DNA of 64,000 bases, from the NCBI RefSeq assembly GCF_003966715.1, contig NZ_AP018907.1:918001-982000 (forward strand), in the 5' to 3' direction. Shown here one piece after another: positions 54,780 through 62,021 of this stretch. The position numbers and the translations under genes were made by a program. Within the stretch, counting starts at the first letter, position 1. Every line of letters begins with the position of its first letter. The DNA comes from Blastochloris tepida (GTDB lineage: Bacteria > Pseudomonadota > Alphaproteobacteria > Rhizobiales > Xanthobacteraceae). Below the pieces are notes generated by a model. The model saw nothing but the letters and a program-made list of their open reading frames with translations. It did no database searches and was not told where the DNA came from.

Positions 54780-56057
54780 ATGGGGCGTCTAATGGCGGCT
54801 TTGCTGTGTCTTCTGGTGGCTGGCGGCTGCGCTGGGCCGGTCGCCGAGACCCTTGCCAAGCCGAATGAGGGCATCCTGCCGCCCGTCCTCAATCCGGTCA
54901 CGCGGATCAACGCCAAGCTGCGCGAGTTGCCGCCGCCGGCGCAGAAGGTCGCCGTCGCCGTCTATTCCTATACGGATCAGACCGGCCAGTTCAAACCGGC
55001 CGAGGTGGTCCAGCAGTTGTCCCGCGCCGTCACGCAGGGCGCGACATCGGTCATCATCAAGTCCCTGCAGGATGCCGGCAATGGCAACTGGTTCATGGTG
55101 GTGGAGCGCGAGAAGCTCGACAACCTGCTGAAGGAACGCCGCATCATCGCCGACATGCGCAACCTCTATCTCGGCGAGCGCTCCGTCAATCCGAAGGCGC
55201 TGCCGCCGCTGCTGTTCGCGGGCGTGCTGCTCGAAGGCGGCATCATCGGATTCGACAGCAATGTGCGCACCGGCGGCATCGGGGCGAAATACCTGGGCGT
55301 GGGCGGCGACGTCCAGTACCGCGAGGACACGGTCACGGTCTATCTGCGGGTCGTCAGCACCAAGACCGGCGAGGTCCTGCTGTCGGTGGTGTCGCACAAG
55401 ACGATCGTGTCGATTGCGGTGCGCGGCGGCGCCTTCAAGTACGTGGCGATCGACAAGATCCTGGACGCGGAAGCCGGCTTCTCGACCAATGAGCCGAAGC
55501 AGATCGCCGTGCAGCAGGCGATCGAAAAGGCCGTCTACGCCATGATCGTCGAAGGGGCGGCGCGGAACGTGTGGTCCTTCCGCGACAAGGCGTTCCAGTC
55601 GCAGGCGATCCGGGATCTCGATACCGAGCAGTGGCTGGTCTCCAGCACGGTGCACCCGCAGGCGAACCAGAGCGAGGGCGAACAGCCGGCCGAAGCGGCC
55701 GATGCCGGTGGGGAGAAAGCGGCGTCCGACGTCGCCGGCACGACGGCGCCTGCGCCGGCCGCCACCACGGCCGCGGCGCCGGCAAGCCCGACCCCACCCG
55801 CGCCGCAGCCGGCCGCCGGCAATGGTGCGCGCCCCGCGCTGGCACCAACCGCGGGTGCGCCCGGCGGGGCGGCAAAGCAGGCGAGCCCGAAACGGCCGGC
55901 AACACCCGCCAAGGCGGCGAAGGACGGCAAGAGCCGGGCGCCGGCCAGCGCATCCCAGAGTCAGTGGGAGACGCCTTTCACAGCGTCCGAGCTGCGCGCG
56001 GAGGCCGCGACGGAGACGAGCGAGGACGCGCCGCGTGTCGCGGAGACCATCCAATGA
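54780..56057 (+). CDS. csgG: Curli secretion channel CsgG with long C-terminal extension
   Basis: 425 aa from ATG 54780 (an upstream TTG at 54756 is less likely). Lipoprotein signal with the lipobox LVAGGC, Cys17. The conserved channel domain runs to about residue 290: KVAVAVYSYTDQTGQFKP, REKLDNLLKERRI, GGIGAKYLGVGGDVQYREDTVTVYLR. The usual protein is about 277 aa; here roughly 130 extra residues of low-complexity Pro/Ala/Thr/Glu sequence follow. CsgG forms the nonameric outer-membrane pore for curlin export. An ATG at 56054 overlaps its stop, but the frame after it is doubtful. Confidence 0.9.
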   Translation: MGRLMAALLCLLVAGGCAGPVAETLAKPNEGILPPVLNPVTRINAKLRELPPPAQKVAVAVYSYTDQTGQFKPAEVVQQLSRAVTQGATSVIIKSLQDAGNGNWFMVVEREKLDNLLKERRIIADMRNLYLGERSVNPKALPPLLFAGVLLEGGIIGFDSNVRTGGIGAKYLGVGGDVQYREDTVTVYLRVVSTKTGEVLLSVVSHKTIVSIAVRGGAFKYVAIDKILDAEAGFSTNEPKQIAVQQAIEKAVYAMIVEGAARNVWSFRDKAFQSQAIRDLDTEQWLVSSTVHPQANQSEGEQPAEAADAGGEKAASDVAGTTAPAPAATTAAAPASPTPPAPQPAAGNGARPALAPTAGAPGGAAKQASPKRPATPAKAAKDGKSRAPASASQSQWETPFTASELRAEAATETSEDAPRVAETIQ

Positions 56058-56453
56058 CGCGCGCGATCCGACAGTCCACCGTGCACGCCGCCGGTCTCCG
56101 CAAGCACCGGGACCAGGGACGGAGTGTGCTGGTCCGCTATGTCACGAGCACCGAGCGCGAACGCCCCGCAGCGGGGCCGGGCGCCGGAGTCGTGGCCGTG
56201 TTCGCCTGGGGGCGCGTTGGCCGCGCCGCGGGCGGATCGCCGATATCGCAGTTTCGGCCCGGGAGGGCCACACGGGCTCCGTCTGACGACGGGGGCGGAC
56301 CTGCCGGCCGACTGGCATTGGCGACAGGTCCGTTTCGCAAAGGGCGTGGCGGGGATGCAACTCCGGTCCGCAACGCTCTCCTTGGCAACACGCTGACCAC
56401 CCCCGAAGGGGCCTGGACAGCGGACCACTCCAAAATACATGGGAGACTCAACA
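56058..56453. other. Gap between csgG and the first curlin gene
   Basis: A frame starting at the ATG 56054 (overlapping the csgG stop as ATGA) stays open for 156 codons into the curlin gene, but its composition (Arg/Gly/Pro-rich, no motif) and its overlap with the curlin start argue against a gene. The stretch likely holds the curlin promoter and leader. GGGAGA at 56440 is the ribosome site. Confidence 0.4.
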
Positions 56454-56810
56454 ATGACCAGGATGACCGCGACGGCCGTCGCCCTCGTTCTTGCTTTGTC
56501 CGCGCCTGCGTTCGCCGCAGATAATAACGCGTCGGATATCGACCAGATCGGCTTCCGCAACACGGCCACCATCGACCAGACTGGTAGCGCTGGCGCAACA
56601 AACTATTCCAAGGTCCTTCAGTACTGGAGCGATAACTCCGCAGAGGTTACGCAAACTTCTGGTGGCGCGGCTAACACCTCCTATGTCACTCAGGACAATG
56701 GTGATTGGAATAAAGCTGAGGTTACTCAGACTTCTGGAGAAGCTGTTAGCAATTATTCCTGGGTTAACCAGCAGGGCACCGATAACCATGCCGTTGTCAC
56801 TCAGAAGTGA
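56454..56810 (+). CDS. Curlin-repeat major-subunit-like protein (CsgA-like)
   Basis: 118 aa. A signal peptide ends SAPAFA; the mature part consists of about four curlin repeats with the S/N-Q-x-G-x-N-x-A-x-V/I-x-Q spacing: IDQIGFRNTATIDQTG, VLQYWSDNSAEVTQTSG, VTQDNGDWNKAEVTQTSG, VNQQGTDNHAVVTQ. It should be secreted through CsgG and polymerise as amyloid. The repeat part uses AT-richer codons (ACT, TCT, GTT) than the csg neighbours. Start ATG 56454; the frame open to 56439 adds five residues. Confidence 0.85.
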   Translation: MTRMTATAVALVLALSAPAFAADNNASDIDQIGFRNTATIDQTGSAGATNYSKVLQYWSDNSAEVTQTSGGAANTSYVTQDNGDWNKAEVTQTSGEAVSNYSWVNQQGTDNHAVVTQK

Positions 56811-56827
56811 TGTGACCTAACTAAAAC

Positions 56828-56856
56828 GGAGGCGGGCGTGACTTCCGCCCGCCTCC
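56828..56856 (+). terminator. Hairpin after the curlin gene
   Basis: Perfect 11-bp arms GGAGGCGGGCG and CGCCCGCCTCC with a 7-nt loop, 17 bp downstream of the curlin stop. There is no long T run, so termination may be partial. Such a structure could also stabilise the curlin message. Confidence 0.7.
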
Positions 56857-56869
56857 GGACTGCTTATAC

Positions 56870-57008
56870 CAGGGTCCGTAAGACGTCACTCGTCATGCCC
56901 GCGCTTGTCGCGGGCATCCACGACTTAAAATGTATTTCAAAACAAAGACGTGGATGGCTGGGACAAGCCCGGTCATGACGACGACGGGTCAAAGCCGAGG
57001 GTCCTAGT
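56870..57008. repeat. Rhizobial-type palindromic element
   Basis: Two facing arms: CGTCATGCCCGCGCTTGTCG... (56891-56922) and CGTGGATGGCTGGGACAAGC... (56949-56980), each itself a hairpin and together a long imperfect inverted repeat; outer ends carry AGGGTCC in both. Similar elements (CGTCATG..CGGGCTTGT..CATCCACG) are widespread in Bradyrhizobium and Rhodopseudomonas genomes. It lies between the two curlin genes. Confidence 0.8.
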
Positions 57009-57062
57009 ATTAGGCAATCGTGCGGAATGCTTGTTCGGGACAACGATCGGCAGGAGAGTGTG

Positions 57063-57479
57063 ATGACACGGCAGTTGGCGATCGTGGGAGCCCTGCTCCT
57101 GGGCGTGTCGGCGTCGGCCCTCGCCCAGAGCGGCGTTTCGTCCGTCGAGCAGATCACCGGCAATTTGCAGACGACCTATCAGGCCGGCAGCGGCAACAGC
57201 ACCACTGTCGAACAGTCGGCGATCGCCGCTGGGGCGCTGGCGGGCGGCAATGCGGCGCTGGTCGGCCAGTTCGGTAGCCAGAACCAGGCCACGGTGCGCC
57301 AGGAAGGCGCTGACCTGGGCGCGGTCGTCGGGCAGGCCGGGGCCGGCAATTCGGCCGTGGTCGACCAGAGCGGGGCAAACCTGAAGGCCGCCGTCGGCCA
57401 GTTCGGCTCGGGTCACGCCGTCGAGATCCACCAGATGGGCGTCGGCAACGGCATGCCGCTCATCGTCAATCAGTACTGA
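57063..57479 (+). CDS. Curlin-repeat protein, minor/nucleator-like (CsgB-like)
   Basis: 138 aa from ATG 57063 with AGGAG about 8 nt upstream; the frame from 57027 is longer but lacks the site. Signal peptide LAIVGALLLGVSASALAQ, then curlin-like repeats: VEQITGNLQTTYQAGSGNSTTVEQ, VGQFGSQNQATVRQEG, VGQAGAGNSAVVDQSG, VGQFGSGHAVEIHQMG, ending VNQY. The gene is GC-rich, unlike the curlin at 56454. Which of the two is the major fibre subunit cannot be told from sequence alone; the Gly/Ala/Val-rich repeats suggest nucleator or minor subunit. Confidence 0.8.
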   Translation: MTRQLAIVGALLLGVSASALAQSGVSSVEQITGNLQTTYQAGSGNSTTVEQSAIAAGALAGGNAALVGQFGSQNQATVRQEGADLGAVVGQAGAGNSAVVDQSGANLKAAVGQFGSGHAVEIHQMGVGNGMPLIVNQY

Positions 57480-57542
57480 GACAGTGCCGGAACTCGGGCT
57501 GCGCGCGGCGGGTTGGCGATTTGGCGTTCGGCATGGCGCGGC

Positions 57543-57569
57543 AAGGATGACCGCCCTGCGGTGATCCTT
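57543..57569. terminator. Hairpin downstream of the second curlin gene
   Basis: AAGGATGACCGC and GCGGTGATCCTT pair with one mismatch around CCT, 64 bp after the curlin stop and 23 bp before the next start. It may attenuate transcription into the last two curli genes. Confidence 0.5.
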
Positions 57570-57591
57570 CGCCCACGGAAGGCGGGAACTC

Positions 57592-58161
57592 GTGAACTTG
57601 ACCGGCAAGCCAGTTTCGAGGCGCAGGCGGCCGCTCCTGGTCGTGCGTCTTGTCGCGCTGGCGTGGGTCGCCGTCTTCAGCCTGTCTCTCACCGATCCGG
57701 CGGCGTCCGAGACGCGCACGCGCCGCGCCGCCGCGTCCGCCCAGTCGAAGCCCACCGCAGTCCAGCAGATCGCGCGATCGTCCAGTTCGGCGCCTCGCCG
57801 CCACGCGCACGCGAAGCACCGTCCGCCACCGCGGATGTCGTCCGACATCCGCCAAATTCCGCAGCGGGGAAGCGCGCGAAACGGCACGACCTACGCTCGG
57901 CTTGCCGCCTCCAGCAGGCGCCTCTCCGCGTCGTGTCCTTCCGCGCGCCCGACCGGGCGCTGCATGCCGGCCTCGCAGGCGGAGCCCCTGCCGGGCGTGC
58001 TTCTGCAGGAGCCGAACCCGGACACGCTGCCGGCACTCGACCGGCTCGGGATCCCGGCCGTCGATGGCGTCCCGCCGATCGTCATCGTCAATCAGAAGCG
58101 CCGCCCCGCGCCTGGCTTTTTCGGTCCGACGCTGCCGTTCCATCCGGGGAGAGTGCGATGA
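57592..58161 (+). CDS. Unknown secreted curli-locus protein
   Basis: 189 aa from GTG 57592. A basic start and hydrophobic stretch (LLVVRLVALAWVAVFSLSL) followed by PAASET look like a signal peptide. The body is Ser/Arg/Ala-rich and low in complexity; the C-terminus is more ordered (GIPAVDGVPPIVIVNQKRRPAPGFFGP). I recognise no family and it is not CsgE. Its stop overlaps the csgH start as ATGA, which supports the reading frame and links it to curli assembly. It could be a periplasmic helper of curlin secretion. Confidence 0.6.
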   Translation: MNLTGKPVSRRRRPLLVVRLVALAWVAVFSLSLTDPAASETRTRRAAASAQSKPTAVQQIARSSSSAPRRHAHAKHRPPPRMSSDIRQIPQRGSARNGTTYARLAASSRRLSASCPSARPTGRCMPASQAEPLPGVLLQEPNPDTLPALDRLGIPAVDGVPPIVIVNQKRRPAPGFFGPTLPFHPGRVR

Positions 58162-58577
58162 CTTCGACAGCACCCACGCGCAGGTCCGTCCTGCAAGCGG
58201 CCGCAGGCGGCGTCACGGGCCTCGTGATCCAAGCAACCAGTCCACAGGGAGGGCTTGCCATGGCTGCCGGCGCAGCGTCCGTGATCGGTTGGGTGGAGGT
58301 GCAGCCGTCGGGCAAGGGCAGCGATCTCATCACCCTGCGCGGCCACGTCCTTGCTCTCACCGATGCGGCCGGCCGGTTCACGCTGGCGTTGACGCGGAGC
58401 AGCAAGGGCGGCAAGTCGGAAACCAAACAGGGCGGGGCGTTCAAGCTGCAGGCCGGCGAGAGCCAGCCCCTGTCCACGACCACGGTCAATCTCGACGAGA
58501 ATGATCAGTTGACGGTCGTGCTGACCATCAGTGTCGACGGGACCGAGGTGTTCTCCACGACGCTGCGCACTTTTTAG
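58158..58577 (+). CDS. csgH: CsgH-like periplasmic curli chaperone
   Basis: 139 aa. The N-terminus has a twin-arginine-like stretch (PTRRSVLQAAAGG) and a hydrophobic run. The body is a small Ig-like fold: VIGWVEVQPSGKGSDLITLRG, then FTLALTRSSKGGKSETKQGG, GESQPLSTTTVNLDENDQL and TVVLTISVDGTEVFSTTL. This matches alphaproteobacterial CsgH, the counterpart of CsgC, which stops premature curlin amyloid formation in the periplasm. It ends the curli locus, 43 bp before a convergent gene. Confidence 0.78.
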   Translation: MTSTAPTRRSVLQAAAGGVTGLVIQATSPQGGLAMAAGAASVIGWVEVQPSGKGSDLITLRGHVLALTDAAGRFTLALTRSSKGGKSETKQGGAFKLQAGESQPLSTTTVNLDENDQLTVVLTISVDGTEVFSTTLRTF

Positions 58578-58620
58578 GACGCGGCACTCGCCGAAATCTG
58601 CGGGCAGGGTCCGCCGCGTC

Positions 58621-59523
58621 TCACACAGGCCCCGAGGCCGCGGGTTGGTCCACCGGCACCACGTCGACGGCGACGTCGAGCGCGTGGTCGCCCGTGGCGA
58701 TGATCACGCCGTCGACCGGGGCGGCGTCGGCATAGTCGCGGCCCACCGCCAGCACGATGTGGTCGAGCCCGGCGCGCATGGCGTTGGTGGGGTCGAGGCC
58801 GATCCAGCCGGCGCGCGGGCCGCACCACAGCGACACCCAGGCGTGGGTGGCGTCCGCCCCTTCCAGGCGCGGCTGGCCGGGCGGCGGCTCAGTGCGCAGG
58901 AAGCCCGAGACATAGCCGGCGGCGAGGCCCAGCCCGCGCAGGCCGGCGATCATGATCTCGCTGAAATCCTGGCAGACGCCGTGCCTCTGCGCGAAGGCCT
59001 GGGCGACCGGCGTGGTGACGTCGGTGGCGCCCGGCGCATAGGCGAAGTCGGCCTTGATCCGGCAGGCCAGCTCCAGGCCGGATTCCAGGATCGGCCGGCC
59101 GCGGGCGAAGCTTTCGGCGGCGTAGGCGGTGATGTCCGCCACCACCGGCACCCGCCGGCTGGGAAAGAGATGGTGGACGGGCGCAGTGGGCGTGAGGTCG
59201 GCCGAGGCCCAGGCCAGCTCGCGCACCGTCTCCCAGGGCGGCGTCACCTCGGGCTCGGGAACTGGCAGCGGCGATACGTCGATGCGCGCGGTGGTGCGCA
59301 GCACCAGCGCCTCGTGGCGGGTGTGCAAAGCGATGCGGGTGAGGCCGTTGCCGAAGAAGTCGCGTGTCTCCGTGCGTTCGGCCGGGGCCGGCTCGACGTC
59401 GAGCGCCATCGACAGCACGCGCTGGCCGGGCCGGTCGACCGGCGACAGTCGGAGCACGTGGCTCGCCGTGGCCACCGGCGCCGCATAGCGATAGGTCGTC
59501 ACCTGCCGCACGTCGTAGATCAT
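58621..59523 (-). CDS. Transglutaminase-like cysteine-protease-fold protein
   Basis: 300 aa. N-terminal beta domain ([28 protein letters not shown]) then a transglutaminase core with the triad Cys184 (RHGVCQDFSE), His227 (ATHAWVSLW) and Asp244 (GLDPTN). Members of this group are found with circularly permuted ATP-grasp and alpha-E proteins and are predicted to act on a peptide or its ligation product. It is last in the operon and its ATG at 59523 overlaps the previous stop as ATGA. Substrate unknown. Confidence 0.9.
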   Translation of the reverse strand: MIYDVRQVTTYRYAAPVATASHVLRLSPVDRPGQRVLSMALDVEPAPAERTETRDFFGNGLTRIALHTRHEALVLRTTARIDVSPLPVPEPEVTPPWETVRELAWASADLTPTAPVHHLFPSRRVPVVADITAYAAESFARGRPILESGLELACRIKADFAYAPGATDVTTPVAQAFAQRHGVCQDFSEIMIAGLRGLGLAAGYVSGFLRTEPPPGQPRLEGADATHAWVSLWCGPRAGWIGLDPTNAMRAGLDHIVLAVGRDYADAAPVDGVIIATGDHALDVAVDVVPVDQPAASGPV

Positions 59524-62021
59524 GGCGTGTCGTCGGCCTCGCCGCGGTGGGTGAACCAGCGGTCGGAGATGGCGTCCGACAGGTCCATCAGCGTCTGCTC
59601 GGCGCGCACCATGTCGAGCACGTCGATGTCGGTGGCATCGAGCGTGGCGATGCCGGCATTGAGCCGCAGCAGCAGGCGCTCGGGCGGCGAGGTCGGCTCG
59701 CGCACCAGACGCGCGGTGAGCACCGCCATGTGGTCGCGCATGCGCTCGATCTGGAACATCACCGAGCGCGGGTTGGAGGGGTCGAGCACCACGGTGTCGA
59801 GCACCGGCGCGCGCGCCGCCACCATCACATATCGCATGCGGTAGGTGATCTGGCTGTCGGCAAGCTCCAGCAGCACGTCGAGCGCCTCGTCCGGCGCGCC
59901 GGCGATGCCGAACTGGCGCACGAAGCGGCAGGTGTTGATCGCCCGCTCGATGCGCCGGCCGATCTCCAGGAAGCGCCAGCCGGCAAGCTGGTTCATGTTC
60001 TCCTGGACGAGGCCGGCGAAGGAGGCGGTGGTGCGCAGCGCCTGATTGATGCGCGTCAGGACGGTGGCGCCGGTGACGTCGGCCGGCACGGTGCGCGACA
60101 GCAGCATCTCGAGATCGGTCAGCGCCTGCCACGCTTCGGGCGAGAAGCGGTCGCGGATGACCGAGGCCGCCCGCCGCGCCGCCAATGCCAGTGCCAGGAT
60201 CGAGCCCTGCGTGTCGTGGCGGTTGAGCGCGCGCACCGCGAGGCGGATGAGGTCCACCGTGCCGGGCGGGGTGTCGACCACTTCCCACGCCAACATCAGC
60301 TCCTCGATCAGGCGGGTGGTGACGGTGCCGCGACGCTCGCGCTCGGCGGCGCGGGCGGCGAGCAGGCGGGCGAGGCGCAGCGCTGCCTCGGCACGTTCGA
60401 CATAGCGGCCGAGCCAGAACAGATTGTCGGCGACGCGGCTGGTGAGCGGCCCGACATTGCGGCGGATCGGGACGTGGCCGGGCGCCGGCAGCAGCGTGAC
60501 CGGTGCCACCGGCGCCTCGGAGGGCACCCACACGTCGGTGGCGCGGCCGCCGCGCTGCATCGACACGGCGCGGGCGTCGATATGGTCGGCGACGCGGCAG
60601 AGCCCGCCCGGCATCACCGCCCAGCCGTCGCGGGTGCGGGCGAGAAAGACCCGGAGCACGAAGGGCCGCGGCTCCAGCCTGCCGTCGTGCCACACCGGCG
60701 TGGTGGAGAGCTTTACCGCCTCGTGGGCGACGAGATCGACGCCGCGCCGGCGCACCAGCTCGATCAGCGCCGCGCGCTCGGGCGCGTCGAGCTCGGCGGC
60801 CACCACCGGCCCGTTGCGCAGCAGCGGCGGCAGCGTCGGCTCGAATGCCGGGGCGATCACGAAGGCGTCGAGGTCGGCGATCACCGCCTCGCGCTCCAGC
60901 GGCTGGCCGCACCACCAGGTCGCGACGTTGGGAATCTCCAGCTCGCGGCCGACGAGGTGGCGGGCCAGCGCCGGCACGAAGCCGAGCAGCGCCCGCGATT
61001 CCAGCACGCCCGAGCCCAGCGCGTTGACCACCGTGACGTTGCCGGCGCGCACCGCCTGCACCAGCCCCGGCACGCCGATGCGCGAGGCGGGATTGAGCTC
61101 CAGCGGGTCGGCCCAATCGGAATCGAGGCGGCGAAGCAGCACGTCGGTGCGCTCCAGCCCCTCGATGGTGCGGATGTGGGCGGTGTCGCCGCGCACCGTG
61201 AGGTCGGCGCCCTCGACCAGCACGAAGCCGAGATAGCGGGCGAGATAGGCGTGCTCGAAATAGGTCTCGTTGAGCGGGCCGGGGGTGAGCAGGCACACGC
61301 GCGAATCGGCGTTGCGGCAGAGCGCGGTCATCTCGGCGCGCAGCGTCTGGAAGAAGCCGGCGAGGCGCACGACGTGAAGCTGCTCGAACAGCTCGGGCAG
61401 CGCGCGGCCCATGGTGATGCGGTTCTCCAGCGCGTAGCCGGCTCCCGAGGGCGCCTGGGTGCGGTCGGCGAGCACCCACCAGCGGCCGTCGGGCCCGCGG
61501 CCGAGGTCGGCGGCGTAGAGGGAAAGGCCCGCGCCGTTGTCCGGCAAGGCGCCGACCAGCGGGCGCAGGAACTCGCGGCTGCCCGCCACCGCAGCGGCGG
61601 GCAGGCGGCCTTCGGCGACCAGTCGGCCGCGGCCGTAGATGTCGGCGAACAGGCGCTCCAGCAGGGTGGCGCGTTGGGCGAGGCCCGAGGCCAGCGCCTG
61701 CCACTCCTGCGGATCGATCACCAGCGGCAGGTGCGACAGCGGCCAGGGCCGTTCGACGCCGGCGGCATCGTCATAGAGCCGGTAGAACACGCCGGAGTCG
61801 CGCAGATAGCGATCGGCATTCTGGAAGCGCCGGCCGACCTCGGCCGGTCCCAGCGCGGCGAGCCCGTCGAGCACCGGCTGCCAGTGCGGACGCACCGCGC
61901 CGGTTTCGTCCATCATCTCGTCGCGCACGCCGGGCAGCGGCCGGTAGCCGTCGATCAGCGCCCCGCGGCTGGCGGCGAGATCGTGCTCGTGGGGCGCGCG
62001 GCCGGTCACGGCGGTGCTCAC
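59520..62021 (-). CDS. Circularly permuted ATP-grasp fused to alpha-E (DUF403) domain
   Basis: 833 aa starting at GTG 62021, which overlaps the previous stop as GTGA. The first ~500 residues are a circularly permuted type 2 ATP-grasp (DUF404/DUF407): [74 protein letters not shown]. The last ~310 residues form the alpha-E bundle ([41 protein letters not shown]). The two are separate genes in many genomes, here fused. Together with the transglutaminases on both sides they are thought to make and process a peptide bond on an unidentified substrate. Confidence 0.88.
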   Translation of the reverse strand: MSTAVTGRAPHEHDLAASRGALIDGYRPLPGVRDEMMDETGAVRPHWQPVLDGLAALGPAEVGRRFQNADRYLRDSGVFYRLYDDAAGVERPWPLSHLPLVIDPQEWQALASGLAQRATLLERLFADIYGRGRLVAEGRLPAAAVAGSREFLRPLVGALPDNGAGLSLYAADLGRGPDGRWWVLADRTQAPSGAGYALENRITMGRALPELFEQLHVVRLAGFFQTLRAEMTALCRNADSRVCLLTPGPLNETYFEHAYLARYLGFVLVEGADLTVRGDTAHIRTIEGLERTDVLLRRLDSDWADPLELNPASRIGVPGLVQAVRAGNVTVVNALGSGVLESRALLGFVPALARHLVGRELEIPNVATWWCGQPLEREAVIADLDAFVIAPAFEPTLPPLLRNGPVVAAELDAPERAALIELVRRRGVDLVAHEAVKLSTTPVWHDGRLEPRPFVLRVFLARTRDGWAVMPGGLCRVADHIDARAVSMQRGGRATDVWVPSEAPVAPVTLLPAPGHVPIRRNVGPLTSRVADNLFWLGRYVERAEAALRLARLLAARAAERERRGTVTTRLIEELMLAWEVVDTPPGTVDLIRLAVRALNRHDTQGSILALALAARRAASVIRDRFSPEAWQALTDLEMLLSRTVPADVTGATVLTRINQALRTTASFAGLVQENMNQLAGWRFLEIGRRIERAINTCRFVRQFGIAGAPDEALDVLLELADSQITYRMRYVMVAARAPVLDTVVLDPSNPRSVMFQIERMRDHMAVLTARLVREPTSPPERLLLRLNAGIATLDATDIDVLDMVRAEQTLMDLSDAISDRWFTHRGEADDTP

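Noticed and set aside
56054..56524. Frame overlapping the csgG stop as ATGA
   Set aside because: The overlap is attractive, but the product is Arg/Gly/Pro-rich without a motif and runs 71 bp into the curlin gene, covering its signal peptide.
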